From Verrucomicrobiota bacterium (lineage in GTDB: Bacteria; Verrucomicrobiota; Verrucomicrobiia; Limisphaerales; J093): 64,000 nucleotides of DNA. A program made the translations under genes and the position numbers. Positions 53,476 through 62,408 of the stretch are shown one piece after another. The notes beneath the pieces are model-generated. The model had not been told where the DNA came from and searched no databases. It was given only the letters and a program-made list of their open reading frames with translations. Numbering within the stretch: the stretch's first letter is position 1; each line of letters starts with the position of its first letter. Where the stretch lies: positions 1-64,000 of the forward strand of contig JAKQDD010000089.1 in assembly GCA_029556615.1 (NCBI GenBank), written 5' to 3'.

Positions 53476-54519
53476 TCAGATCTCGCTGCGCCGGGCGCGA
53501 ATGCGGTCAAGAGCCCAGCGGGCGTGCTCGGCCACAAGAGGATCGGGATCAGCCGCGGCGTCCGCAAGCGCCGACACCGACTCGGCGCCTCCCACGTTCC
53601 CCAGGGCCACGCAGATGTTGCGCCGCAATCCGCGGCGTTTGGCTCGTAACACAGGCGCCCCGCGCAGCCGATCCCGCAAGGCGTCGTCGTCGAGAGCGAG
53701 CAGGTCCAAAAGACCGGGCGCCGCGAGATCCGGACGGGCATGATCCTGAAAGGCGGCCGTCTGCCGGGCGAATCGGTTCCAGGGACAGGCTTCGAGGCAA
53801 TCATCGCAGCCGAAGATCCGGTCGCCGAGAGCGGGACGCAACTCGAGGGGGATCGGGCCCTTGTGTTCGATCGTGAGGTACGAAAGGCAACGGCGGGCGT
53901 CGAGGACGAACGGGGCGACAAGGGCGCCCGTGGGGCAGGCCGCAAGGCAGCGGCTGCACGTCCCGCAGTGGTTGGGCTCCGGAGGGTCCGGCGGCAGGGA
54001 CAGCGTGGTGAGAATCTCGGCCAGAAACAGCCAGTTGCCCAGGCGACGGTGAACCAGATTGGTGTGCTTGCCGATGAACCCGACGCCGCCGCGCTGGGCG
54101 AGGTCGCGCTCGAGAAGAGGGCCGGTGTCGACGTGGATGCACGTCCGGGTGCCGGTCCCGCCCAGGCCTTCGATGAATCGGGCCAGCGCCTCGAGTCTCG
54201 GGGCGAGCACCTCGTGGTAGTCCGCGTACCGCGCATAGCGCGCCACCCGTCCCCGCGGGCCGGCCGCCGCCGGATCCGGGGCCGCCGTCGGGGCCGCATG
54301 ATAGCTGGCTGCCAGCAGCACGATGCTCCGGAGCCCATCGAGGGCTCGACGGGGATCGAGCCGTGTTGCGGTCGTGCGTTGCAGATAGTCCATCGCCCCG
54401 TGATGGCCGGCGCGGAGCCAATCCTGGAATCGAGGCCCGCTCGCCGGCGGATCCGCCGACGTGACCCGGCAGACATCGAATCCCAGCTCGCACGCGCGGG
54501 CCTGAAGCGCGGCTTTCAT
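53476..54519 (-). CDS. queG: Epoxyqueuosine reductase QueG
   Basis: 347 residues. It is a cobalamin-dependent iron-sulfur enzyme that makes queuosine in tRNA from epoxyqueuosine in the last step. Visible features are GFDVCRVTSADPP at the start, CIHVDTGPLLERDLAQRGGVGFIGKHTNL, the first 4Fe-4S set CGTCSRCLAACPTGA and the second CDDCLEACPWN. A short HEAT-like C-terminal end (ALGNVGGAESVSALADAAAD) is usual. It is the last gene of the nadC-birA-coaX-aroK-queG operon and overlaps aroK by ATGA. Confidence 0.93.
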   Translation of the reverse strand: MKAALQARACELGFDVCRVTSADPPASGPRFQDWLRAGHHGAMDYLQRTTATRLDPRRALDGLRSIVLLAASYHAAPTAAPDPAAAGPRGRVARYARYADYHEVLAPRLEALARFIEGLGGTGTRTCIHVDTGPLLERDLAQRGGVGFIGKHTNLVHRRLGNWLFLAEILTTLSLPPDPPEPNHCGTCSRCLAACPTGALVAPFVLDARRCLSYLTIEHKGPIPLELRPALGDRIFGCDDCLEACPWNRFARQTAAFQDHARPDLAAPGLLDLLALDDDALRDRLRGAPVLRAKRRGLRRNICVALGNVGGAESVSALADAAADPDPLVAEHARWALDRIRARRSEI

Positions 54520-55061
54520 CGGCGACCCCGCGGAGCGCGGGCGCGGTGGAACTCGCGCAACACGTGCTGGACCACGTCCCGCAGGTGGCGCGGGCCGGTG
54601 TTGATCAGCACGTCGGCCTGCCGGTAGAACGGTTCGCGGACGGCGAGCAGCTCCCGGATGCGAGCACGCGGGTCGGGCACCTGGAGCAGGGGCCGATGGG
54701 CGTTGTGGCAGACGCGCTGCCAGATAACCTCGGCGCTGGCGCAGAGACAAACCACCAGCGCGTGCTGCTTGAGGCTCGCCAAATGAACCGGGTTCGCCCC
54801 CAGCCCGCCGCCGGTGGCAATCACCGTCCGATCGAGTCGCGCCAGATCCGCCACCACCTGCTGTTCCAGGTCCCGAAACACCGCTTCGCCGTCGCGGGCG
54901 AACACCTCGGCCACCGGTTTCCCGGCGAGCGCCTCGATGAGCCGGTCCGTGTCCGTGAAGGCGAACCCAAGCTGGTGGGCCGCCATGTAGCCGACCGTCG
55001 ACTTGCCGGTCCCCATGAACCCGATCAGAGCCAGATTTCGAATGTGTCGCTTCGGGTCCAC
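54516..55061 (-). CDS. aroK: Shikimate kinase
   Basis: 181 residues. Walker A GFMGTGKST (14-22), shikimate-binding DTDRLIEALAGKPVAEVFARDGEAVFRDLE, ATGGGLG loop, and lid region with HRPLL. It phosphorylates shikimate in aromatic amino acid synthesis. It starts 22 bp after coaX and overlaps queG by ATGA. Confidence 0.92.
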   Translation of the reverse strand: MDPKRHIRNLALIGFMGTGKSTVGYMAAHQLGFAFTDTDRLIEALAGKPVAEVFARDGEAVFRDLEQQVVADLARLDRTVIATGGGLGANPVHLASLKQHALVVCLCASAEVIWQRVCHNAHRPLLQVPDPRARIRELLAVREPFYRQADVLINTGPRHLRDVVQHVLREFHRARAPRGRR

Positions 55062-55083
55062 GGTATTGGCCCATCCCTTGGGC

Positions 55084-55905
55084 TCAGAGACGCCTGCCTC
55101 GCCTCGCGCCGCGTCCCGCCGAGCCGCGGGGCGGACGCCTCGTCGAGGTCATGGTCGGGTGATGCAGAAACCAGAGAAGCCGGAGCCCTTCGAGGGTGAG
55201 ATTCGGCTCGATGGCGGTCGCCTCCTTCAGTCCGCCGGCAACGAGCCGCGCGCAGCCCCCCGTGAGCACAACCGGGAGCCGCCGCCGGCGCAAGGCCCGG
55301 CGCAGCGCCCGCAGTAGTCCGACGATCATCTCCCGATAACCCCGGACTGCGCCGATTCTCATCGCTTCCTCGGTGCTCCGGCCAATGACGCGCCGCGGTG
55401 CCGTCAGGCGGACACGCGGGAGAAGGGCGGTCTTCTCGTGGAGATAATCCGTCATGGCGGCCAGACCCGGAGCGATGATGCCGCCCATGTAACAGCCCCG
55501 AGCGTTCACGACGTCAAGGGTGACCGCGGTGCCGAAGTCGATGGCCACCGAGGGGACGCCGTAGTGATGCCGCATCGCCAGCGCGTTGGCCAGACGGTCG
55601 GGTCCAATCGTCTCCGGCTTGGGATAGTCGATCCCCAGCCCCCGCAGCGTGCGCGGCGTCAGCTCCAGCACCGCCGATCCCGCCATCGCCCGCAGCACCC
55701 GGCGCGCCTGCCGCGTTGCCGAAGGAACCACGCTGCAAAGCGCCACCCCGTCGAGCCGGCGCCCCGCCAGCTGACGCTCGAGCATCTCCCGGGCCGCGCG
55801 ACCCTCCCACAGGTCCGTCCCGAACCGGGCCGGCCCCAGCACCCGACGCGCCGTGCCCCACCCGAGATGCGTGTGCGTGTTTCCAATGTCCAACAACAAG
55901 ATCAT
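55084..55905 (-). CDS. coaX: Type III pantothenate kinase
   Basis: 273 residues starting MILLLDIGNTHTHLGW, the ASKHA-fold phosphate loop (DIGNTHT). It also has GPDRLANALAMRHHYG and AIDFGTAVTLDVV, the pantothenate and catalytic motifs of CoaX. It does the first step of coenzyme A synthesis. The last 20 residues are Arg-rich and look like an unstructured tail. The start overlaps the birA stop by ATGA; birA and coaX next to each other is a common arrangement. Confidence 0.93.
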   Translation of the reverse strand: MILLLDIGNTHTHLGWGTARRVLGPARFGTDLWEGRAAREMLERQLAGRRLDGVALCSVVPSATRQARRVLRAMAGSAVLELTPRTLRGLGIDYPKPETIGPDRLANALAMRHHYGVPSVAIDFGTAVTLDVVNARGCYMGGIIAPGLAAMTDYLHEKTALLPRVRLTAPRRVIGRSTEEAMRIGAVRGYREMIVGLLRALRRALRRRRLPVVLTGGCARLVAGGLKEATAIEPNLTLEGLRLLWFLHHPTMTSTRRPPRGSAGRGARRGRRL

Positions 55906-56951
55906 GTGTCCATCCGGACGTCGCCGCCGCTGATTCGCTCCAGGAGGCCGTGTTCCGTCCGCACGAGCAGCGCGCCGTCGCGGTCGAGCGACTCCGCCCG
56001 GCCGCGCACGAGGCGGGGGCCGATGGCGATCGTCACAGCGCGGCCAAGGGTCGTGCAGAAAGCCGCCCATTCCTCCGCCACCGCCTCGAACCGGCCGGAC
56101 AGGATCCGTGCGTAGTCCCGGTCCAGCTCCCGCAGCAGAAGAACAGCCAGCGCCGAGCGATCGAGCGGCCTGGCAGCCGCAGGCCGCTCGCCGCCGGCGA
56201 CTGCGGCTCTCCGGCGGCGTTCACCCCCCGGAGCTGAGGCGGAAAGGGCCTGGCGCAGGGAAATGGCCCGCGGCCTCAGGTCCGCCGGGAAATCCGAGGC
56301 GCCCTGGTTCACGTTGACCCCAATCCCCAACACGAGGTACCGGATGCGATCCGGTTCGGCGCTCAACTCGGTGAGAATGCCCGCCACCTTGTGATTGCGG
56401 AGCAGCAGATCGTTGGGCCACTTCACCCCGACCGGCAATCCCGTGAAGTCGCGGATCGCCCGGGCAGACGCCGTCGCGGCCGCCACCGTCAGTTGCGTGG
56501 CCTCGAGAGGCCTGAGCTCCGGCCGAAGCAGCACGGAAAACCATAGTCCCTGGCCGGGCGGAGAACTCCATCCCCGTCCCAGCCGCCCCCGGCCGCGCGT
56601 CTGGGATTCGGCGAAGACCACAGCCCCCTCGGGAACGCCATCCCGCGCCATCCGCTCGATCACGTCGTTGGTCGAGGTGGTCTTCTGGAAAACCTGGAGT
56701 GTCCGCCCCACAACCCGCGTCGGACCCAACCGCGACAGCAGGTCATCCGCGTGCAGCCGATCGGGCGCCCGAATCAGCCGGTAGCCGCCGTGAGGACTGG
56801 CCGTGATCTCGTAGCCGAGCGCGCGCAGGGCTTCCACACGGGCCCAGATGGCCGCACGCGTGATCCCCAGGTTCTGGGCCAGTTCCGCGCCGGACACCGC
56901 CTCCGAACCCGCCCGGCGCAATGCAGTGAGGAGGCTCAGGTCGATGTTCAT
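55902..56951 (-). CDS. birA: Bifunctional biotin-protein ligase / repressor BirA
   Basis: 349 residues. The N-terminal winged helix (SGAELAQNLGITRAAIWARVEALRALGYEI, 18-48) suggests DNA binding as in the E. coli repressor. The ligase domain has TTSTNDVIERM, RGRGRLGRGWSSPPGQGLW and VGVKWPNDLLL. An Ala/Arg/Gly-rich insertion (about 240-265, GGERRRRAAVAGGERPAAARP) interrupts the C-terminal part. No biotin operator was identified in the window. ATGA overlaps exist on both sides. Confidence 0.92.
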   Translation of the reverse strand: MNIDLSLLTALRRAGSEAVSGAELAQNLGITRAAIWARVEALRALGYEITASPHGGYRLIRAPDRLHADDLLSRLGPTRVVGRTLQVFQKTTSTNDVIERMARDGVPEGAVVFAESQTRGRGRLGRGWSSPPGQGLWFSVLLRPELRPLEATQLTVAAATASARAIRDFTGLPVGVKWPNDLLLRNHKVAGILTELSAEPDRIRYLVLGIGVNVNQGASDFPADLRPRAISLRQALSASAPGGERRRRAAVAGGERPAAARPLDRSALAVLLLRELDRDYARILSGRFEAVAEEWAAFCTTLGRAVTIAIGPRLVRGRAESLDRDGALLVRTEHGLLERISGGDVRMDT

Positions 56952-57802
56952 CGCAGGAAGTCCAACGCAAGATCCACCGCCCGCGCCGAATGAGTCAGCG
57001 CCCCGACGGAAATGCAGTCGACGCCCGTTCGGGCAATCGCCCCCACGCTGGCGAGGGTGATCCCGCCGCTGGCCTCGAGACGCGCCCGGCCTGCCACGCG
57101 CCGCACCGCCCGCCGCATCGCCGCCAGACTCATGTTGTCCAGCAGGATCACGTCCGCTCCAGCCCCAACCGCTTGCTCCACTTCCTCGAGGGTGTCCGCC
57201 TCGACCTCGATCACCAGACCGGGAAACCGGGCGCGCGCCCGCCGCACCGCGGCTGCGATCGGGTTGGGCGCAGCCTCGCGAAGGGCCTCCCGATGGTTGT
57301 CCTTGATCAGGATCAGGTCGTGCAGACCCATCCGGTGGTTCTCGCCGCCGCCACAAACAACAGCGTACTTCTCGAACCGCCGCCACCCGGGGGTCGTCTT
57401 TCGCGTGTCCAGCACCCGGGCCCGGGTTCCGGCAACCGCCTTGACGTAGCGCGCCGTCAGGGTCGCCACCCCGGAAAGGCGCTGCAGAAAATTCAGCGCC
57501 ACGCGCTCGGCAGTCAGCAGCGCCCTGGCCGGACCGGCGACCTCGAGCACGGCTTGGCCCCGCGACACTCGATCCCCGTCCCGCACCAACGGCTGGCAGC
57601 GCACCCGCCGATGCTGCAGGCGAAACGCAGCCTGCGCGAACTCGATCCCGGCGAGGACCAACGGTTCCCGGGCAACAACACGGCCGCGCGCGGCCAGAGT
57701 CGTGGGCACGGTCGCGAGCGTCGTGGCGTCGCCCGACCCCGTATCCTCGGCCAGAGCCCGGCGCACTGCAGCCACGATCTCCCCACGGCTCAATCTGATC
57801 AT
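56948..57802 (-). CDS. nadC: Nicotinate-nucleotide pyrophosphorylase NadC
   Basis: 284 residues, normal length. It turns quinolinate and PRPP into nicotinate mononucleotide. Motifs: EDTGSGDATT near the start, AERVALNFLQRLSGVAT, VLDTRKTTPGWR, GGGENHRMGLHDLILIKDNH, EVEADTLEEV, VILLDNMS and EASGGIT. First gene of the five-gene cofactor operon. A 100-bp gap with a REP-like palindrome lies before it. Confidence 0.95.
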   Translation of the reverse strand: MIRLSRGEIVAAVRRALAEDTGSGDATTLATVPTTLAARGRVVAREPLVLAGIEFAQAAFRLQHRRVRCQPLVRDGDRVSRGQAVLEVAGPARALLTAERVALNFLQRLSGVATLTARYVKAVAGTRARVLDTRKTTPGWRRFEKYAVVCGGGENHRMGLHDLILIKDNHREALREAAPNPIAAAVRRARARFPGLVIEVEADTLEEVEQAVGAGADVILLDNMSLAAMRRAVRRVAGRARLEASGGITLASVGAIARTGVDCISVGALTHSARAVDLALDFLR

Positions 57803-57870
57803 GTCCGCATCATGTCTCAGATCGTCGCCCTACGGCAAGATCGGTGCGTCAGTGCGTGTCCCTTGCACCC

Positions 57871-57891
57871 GCCGCGGTCAGCGCCCGCGGC
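57871..57891. repeat. REP-like palindrome, copy 2
   Basis: GCCGCGG, loop TCAGCGC, CCGCGGC; identical over 21 bases to 8610-8630. It lies in the 100-bp gap between the isomerase-like gene and nadC, where it could also act as a transcription barrier. Confidence 0.7.
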
Positions 57892-57902
57892 TGCAGCCTC
57901 GA

Positions 57903-59501
57903 TCACGCGGGCCGCGGTTCGGACGAAACGTTGCGGAGGTCCACGCCGATCTTGCGCAGGGCGTAGCCTGTCTCCCGCAGGTACGACCCGTAGCAGGTCA
58001 TCCAGTGGAACCCCTTCATCTCCTCGAGGAGCGCCGTGGTGTTGCCGTGCACGCGCACGTCAATCTGGGACCGGCAAATGTCGAGGAACGGGTTGGCCAC
58101 AATCGTGCCTTCGAATCCGACCCATTGCTTGCAGTTGAAGTCGGGGACGAGGTTGGTCACCCTCTGGCCCAGGCGCATCTCGACCTTGGGAGCCGCGCCG
58201 TAGTCCGACTCGAAATGCGTCATGATCCGGGCGCGCTCGGCACGGCGGCCATCCATCCTGCGCGGCGCGGTGCAGTGGGCGAGCGTGACAACGTCCCGGT
58301 GCGGATAGGTCGGGTCGTTCAGGAACACCGGCGTGCCGGCGATGTAATGAAGCAGCACCCCGGACGGGATGACCACGAAGTCGGATTCGCAAAACGCCAG
58401 AAAGCCCTCGTCGTTGAGCAGGCTCAGCGGGAGGCACGCGGTCGTCTCGGACATGGGCATGATCGTGCCCATGCACGAGTTGATCGTGATCGCGTCCGTT
58501 CCGGCCTCCCGCAGGATGTCCTTGAACACTTCGAGGAGGACAAACGCGTTGTCCACGAACGCCCGCGACGTCTCGAGCGTGGTGCGGGCGCCGCCCAGGT
58601 AGCGCCGGGCCTGCTCGGCGCTGCGGCGCACCAGCGCGGCGTCGGCCCGGGCCGCCTTGAGCCGCCGGCCCAGATCCGCGTAAGGGTAATCCTGAAGGTC
58701 CATCCGCCAAACGGTGCGGGCAATCTCCGGAGCCTTCCGGCCGCCCGCCGCCCAGCCGGAAGGACCGCCCACCGCCACCATCCGCTTGCCCAGCGTCTGC
58801 TTCAAACCGTAGAGCCCCCGAAGCCGCCACAGGAGATCGTCAGGATGATCCACGACCACGTCGTGCACGTCCATGCCCGGCTGACCGTACTCGTCCACCG
58901 TCTTCCGAAGGAACCGCGGATGGACGATCTCATACCACAAATAGACCGGGCCGGGATCGTGCCGCAGGAACATCAGGTTCCAGCGGTCCTTGCGGGTCAG
59001 CGCTTCGAGCACCTGGCCGCTGCCCCCCGCCGCGTACATCAGGAGCACATCGTGTGATCCTGCGGCCAGATTCGCAGCCTGCTCACGGTTTCGGACGGCC
59101 ACGAGCGGCAGAAACTCGAGGCCGAAGCCGGCCTGTTTCCGCAGCTTCGCCAGTTCGCCGCGGATCCGCTCCTGCTCGGCCGAAGCGTCCGCCTCGGTCT
59201 GAATCCCGCCCCACTCGCGCCAACTGGTGGCTTCGCGACGCTGCGGCACGCTGTAAGTGAACACCGGCTGGACCCGAAGCGGCGCGCCGGGACGCGGCCC
59301 CTGGACTGCCGCCTCCCCGCCCGCGGCCGCGGCCGACACCATGCCCGCCGGCAAGGCAAGACCCCCTGCGGTCAGAGCCCCCACGCGATAGAGGAATTGG
59401 CGCCGGCCGGGGTCCGGGATCAGTTCGCCCGAGTGATCAAGGCGCGCGGCAGCAGCACAGCAGGAACAGCCGCAACGAGGCGAGTCAGGAGAGTGTTTCA
59501 T
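57903..59501 (-). CDS. Tat-exported protein resembling sugar isomerases (FucI/AraA-like fold)
   Basis: 532 residues, GAGG before the ATG. The first 25 residues are Cys-rich (CGCSCCAAAA), then a Tat signal GRRQFLYRVGALTAGGLALPAG. The body contains TINSCMGTIMPMSETTACLPLSLLNDEGFLAFCESDF, GTPVFLNDPTYPH, VTLAHCTAPRRM, and near the end VRVHGNTTALLEEMKGFHWMTCYG. These recall the C-terminal half of L-fucose or arabinose isomerase relatives, including an AHCT metal/substrate motif. The twin-arginine signal would place it outside the cytoplasm, unusual for a sugar isomerase. The reaction is not known. It follows a Tat-exported metallo-beta-lactamase-fold gene by 57 bp on the same strand. Confidence 0.6.
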   Translation of the reverse strand: MKHSPDSPRCGCSCCAAAARLDHSGELIPDPGRRQFLYRVGALTAGGLALPAGMVSAAAAGGEAAVQGPRPGAPLRVQPVFTYSVPQRREATSWREWGGIQTEADASAEQERIRGELAKLRKQAGFGLEFLPLVAVRNREQAANLAAGSHDVLLMYAAGGSGQVLEALTRKDRWNLMFLRHDPGPVYLWYEIVHPRFLRKTVDEYGQPGMDVHDVVVDHPDDLLWRLRGLYGLKQTLGKRMVAVGGPSGWAAGGRKAPEIARTVWRMDLQDYPYADLGRRLKAARADAALVRRSAEQARRYLGGARTTLETSRAFVDNAFVLLEVFKDILREAGTDAITINSCMGTIMPMSETTACLPLSLLNDEGFLAFCESDFVVIPSGVLLHYIAGTPVFLNDPTYPHRDVVTLAHCTAPRRMDGRRAERARIMTHFESDYGAAPKVEMRLGQRVTNLVPDFNCKQWVGFEGTIVANPFLDICRSQIDVRVHGNTTALLEEMKGFHWMTCYGSYLRETGYALRKIGVDLRNVSSEPRPA

Positions 59502-59558
59502 GGCTGCCCTCGTGAATAGCAGGATCCGCCCTCCGCCGACAACTGGTTTCTGCGCCGC

Positions 59559-60521
59559 TCAGGAACTGGCCGCGTGCTCGCCCACGTGGCGGAGGGCGAG
59601 CCGCTCCGGTTCATGGCGCAGGGCGTGCTCGAGCCGGGCCACCGGCTCCTCCATGGGCTCGTCGCTCAGCTTGAAGGTCGAGTGATGCAGCGGCACAAGG
59701 CGGCGCGCCCCGGCCTGGTCCGCCATCAGGAGCGCCTGCTCCGGTGTGCAGTGGGCCCGAATCCAAGGGTCGTAGGCGGCAATCGGCATCAGCGCAAACT
59801 CGAAGGGCCCGAACGAACGAACATCCGCGAAAGCCGACGTCATCGCCGTGTCCCCGCCAAAGAGCACCGCCTTGCCCTCGCGTGCCAGCAGGTAGCCGTT
59901 GTACCCGCGGTTGCGGTCGCTCGGCCATCGGCGCCCCCAGTGGTTCACGGCAAACGCCCGAATCCGGAGTTCGCCGAGATCGTTGCGGAACACAACCTCG
60001 TCGCCCCAGCCGAGCTCGTGCGCCTCCCGCAGCGGCGTGTCCGCCAGCAGATCGGCCGTCTCCTTGGCCGTGACGACCATCCCGGGCGGGCGCAGCCGGC
60101 CCAGCGAAGGAATATCCAAATGGTCCATGTGGGCGTGCGAGAGAAGGACTACATCGATCGGCGGCAGTTCCGCCGGGTTCAATGCCGGGGCAATGCGCCG
60201 CTTGGGACCGAGTGTGGCCAGGCCCAGATCGATCCCCACCCGCCGGCTGAAAACCGGGTCCGTCAGAATCCGGATCCCGTAGAAATCGATCAGTGCGGTG
60301 GCATGCCCGAGCCAGCAGACGGTGATGGCGTTGCGCGGCCAACGGGCCGGTTCCGGACGCGCAAACGCCGGCCTCACGCGGCGGGTCGTATCGCGTGCCA
60401 GTTCGCGCAGCCACCGCGCCGTCCGGGATCGGGAAGTGGCCGTCCACGTCCCGGCGGCACCAGCCGCCGTCGCCAGCAGCACTCCACCCCACCCGAGGAA
60501 CTTGCGCCGAGTCACCGTCAT
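59559..60521 (-). CDS. Tat-exported metallo-beta-lactamase-fold hydrolase (UlaG/NAPE-PLD-like)
   Basis: 320 residues from MTVTRRKFLGWGG. The RR motif and hydrophobic run indicate Tat export. The metal motif LLSHAHMDHLD (HxHxDH) is preceded by WLGHATALIDFYGIRILTDPVF, the UlaG/YycJ-like start. GGDTAMTSAFADV and the final histidine in VPLHHSTFKLSDEP complete the site. The family contains phosphodiesterases and lactonases, so a substrate cannot be named. The frame open upstream of the chosen start crosses the promoter region of the divergent dehydrogenase gene and is not believed. Confidence 0.8.
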   Translation of the reverse strand: MTVTRRKFLGWGGVLLATAAGAAGTWTATSRSRTARWLRELARDTTRRVRPAFARPEPARWPRNAITVCWLGHATALIDFYGIRILTDPVFSRRVGIDLGLATLGPKRRIAPALNPAELPPIDVVLLSHAHMDHLDIPSLGRLRPPGMVVTAKETADLLADTPLREAHELGWGDEVVFRNDLGELRIRAFAVNHWGRRWPSDRNRGYNGYLLAREGKAVLFGGDTAMTSAFADVRSFGPFEFALMPIAAYDPWIRAHCTPEQALLMADQAGARRLVPLHHSTFKLSDEPMEEPVARLEHALRHEPERLALRHVGEHAASS

Positions 60522-60631
60522 GCTGGGCACAGTGCCCCGGCTGCAGACAAAGTCAAGTGGGCTTGACCCCTCAGGGCATGGGGGCCTATAAGGCAAGCCG
60601 ATCGGCGCCACCGACATCAGGCTCCTCGACT

Positions 60632-62293
60632 ATGAAGGCCAAAAAACCCCAATCCATCAGCCCCACCGGTGAAGTGTTCCCCCTCCCCACGCCCCGAGAC
60701 GATGCGCGCGAGCTGGCCCGGCTCCGGCGGCTGGCGGACCGCCAGCGCAAGGCCGGCCGCGAAGTGGTGGTCGTCGTCGGCCTGGGGTTCGTCGGGGCCG
60801 TCATGGCCGCCGTGGTCGCCGACGCGCGGGACCGCAAGACGGGCAAACCGACCAAGTTTGTGATCGGCATGCAGCGGCCGAGCCCGCGCAGTTACTGGAA
60901 GATCCCCCTCCTCAACCGGGGCGTCTCGCCGATCAAGGCGGAGGATCCCGAGGTCGAGGTGATGATCCGCCGCTGCGTCTGCGAAACCCGGACCCTCGTG
61001 GCTACCCACACCGAACAGGCGCTCGAATTGGCGGACGTCGTCGTCGTCGACGTCCAATGCGATTACCTCAAGGAATCGCTCGGAAACGTCCGGACGGGTT
61101 CGGCCGACATGGAGGCCCTCGAGGCCTCGATCGCCACCATCGCCGAACATATCCGGCCGGAGGCGCTCGTCCTCATCGAAACCACCGTGGCTCCGGGCAC
61201 GACGGAACAGGTCGCCTACCCGATCATGAAGAAGGTCTTCGAGCGCCGGGGCCTCTCCGCCGAACCTCTCCTGGCCCACAGCTACGAACGCGTCATGCCC
61301 GGCCGCAATTACGTGGCGTCGATCCGCGATTTCTGGCGCGTCTGCAGCGGCATCAACCCCGTCGCCCGCGATCGCGTCGTCCGGTTCCTTAACGACGTCC
61401 TCAATACCGAGAAATACCCCCTCACCGTGCTCGACCGGCCCATCGAGTCGGAGACCGCCAAGATCGTCGAGAACAGCTATCGGGCCACAATCCTCGCCTT
61501 CCTCGACGAGTGGTCGCTCTTCGCCGAACGCAACGGGGTCGATCTCAAAAAGGTGATCGAAGCCATCCGCGTCCGCCCCACCCACTCGAACCTCATCTTC
61601 CCCGGACCAGGCATCGGGGGCTACTGTCTGCCCAAGGACGGCGGTTTGGGCCTCTGGGCCTACAAACACATCTTCGGCTGGGAAGACGACATCTTCCGCA
61701 TCACGCCGGTCGCCATCGACATCAATGACACGCGCTCGTTGCACGCCCCCCAATTGGTCCGGGATGCCCTGCGCAACATGGGCAAGCCGCTCGCCGCCGC
61801 CGAGGTCTTGATCCTGGGCGCCGCCTACCGCGAGGATGTCGGCGACACCCGCTACAGCGGCTCGGAGGTCGTGGTGCGCAAGCTCGCCGAGATGGGCGCC
61901 GAGGTGAAGGTCCACGATCCCTACGTCGAGCATTGGTGGGAACTCGAAGCCCAGGACACCTATCCCCACCCGGGCTACAGCCTGAAGCGCTTCTTCCACC
62001 GACAGGAGGGGCTCCGGAACCTCCGCATCGAGCAGAACCTCGAGCCCGCCCTCAAGGGCGTTGACGCCGTCGTCCTCGCCGTCCGCCACCAGCAGTACCT
62101 CACGCTGGATCCGGACGAGGTGTTCCGCGCCGTGGGCAGGCCGTTCGCCCTCGTCGACTGCTTCTGCATCCTCAACGACGACCAGATCCGCCGCTACCTC
62201 GAGCTCGGCTGCGAAGTCAAAGGCATGGGCCGCGGCCACATCAAGCGCATCAAAGACAGCCTGGCCGCAGCCCAGCCCCGGACCCGGCCGTGA
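60632..62293 (+). CDS. Nucleotide-sugar dehydrogenase (UDP-glucose/GDP-mannose dehydrogenase family)
   Basis: 553 residues, about 100 longer than usual, partly because of a roughly 40-residue N-terminal extension and a long first Rossmann insert. NAD-binding VVGLGFVGAVMA (48-59), LIETTVAPGTTEQVAYP, central SETAKIVENSYRATILAFLDEW, and the catalytic Cys332 in GPGIGGYCLPKDGG. The C-terminal UDP-binding domain has VLILGAAYREDVGDTRYSGS. The enzyme oxidises a nucleotide sugar to its uronic acid for polysaccharide synthesis; which sugar is unknown. No glycosyltransferase is near. Confidence 0.87.
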   Translation: MKAKKPQSISPTGEVFPLPTPRDDARELARLRRLADRQRKAGREVVVVVGLGFVGAVMAAVVADARDRKTGKPTKFVIGMQRPSPRSYWKIPLLNRGVSPIKAEDPEVEVMIRRCVCETRTLVATHTEQALELADVVVVDVQCDYLKESLGNVRTGSADMEALEASIATIAEHIRPEALVLIETTVAPGTTEQVAYPIMKKVFERRGLSAEPLLAHSYERVMPGRNYVASIRDFWRVCSGINPVARDRVVRFLNDVLNTEKYPLTVLDRPIESETAKIVENSYRATILAFLDEWSLFAERNGVDLKKVIEAIRVRPTHSNLIFPGPGIGGYCLPKDGGLGLWAYKHIFGWEDDIFRITPVAIDINDTRSLHAPQLVRDALRNMGKPLAAAEVLILGAAYREDVGDTRYSGSEVVVRKLAEMGAEVKVHDPYVEHWWELEAQDTYPHPGYSLKRFFHRQEGLRNLRIEQNLEPALKGVDAVVLAVRHQQYLTLDPDEVFRAVGRPFALVDCFCILNDDQIRRYLELGCEVKGMGRGHIKRIKDSLAAAQPRTRP

Positions 62294-62408
62294 GAGGATC
62301 GACGGTGAATGCGACCGGACGACGAGAAGGCCATCCGCGCAATCTGGGCGTCCCATTCGAGGCCCGCTCTTGCACGGTGACCTGAGCGAGCCAGCGTCTC
62401 CTTTTATC

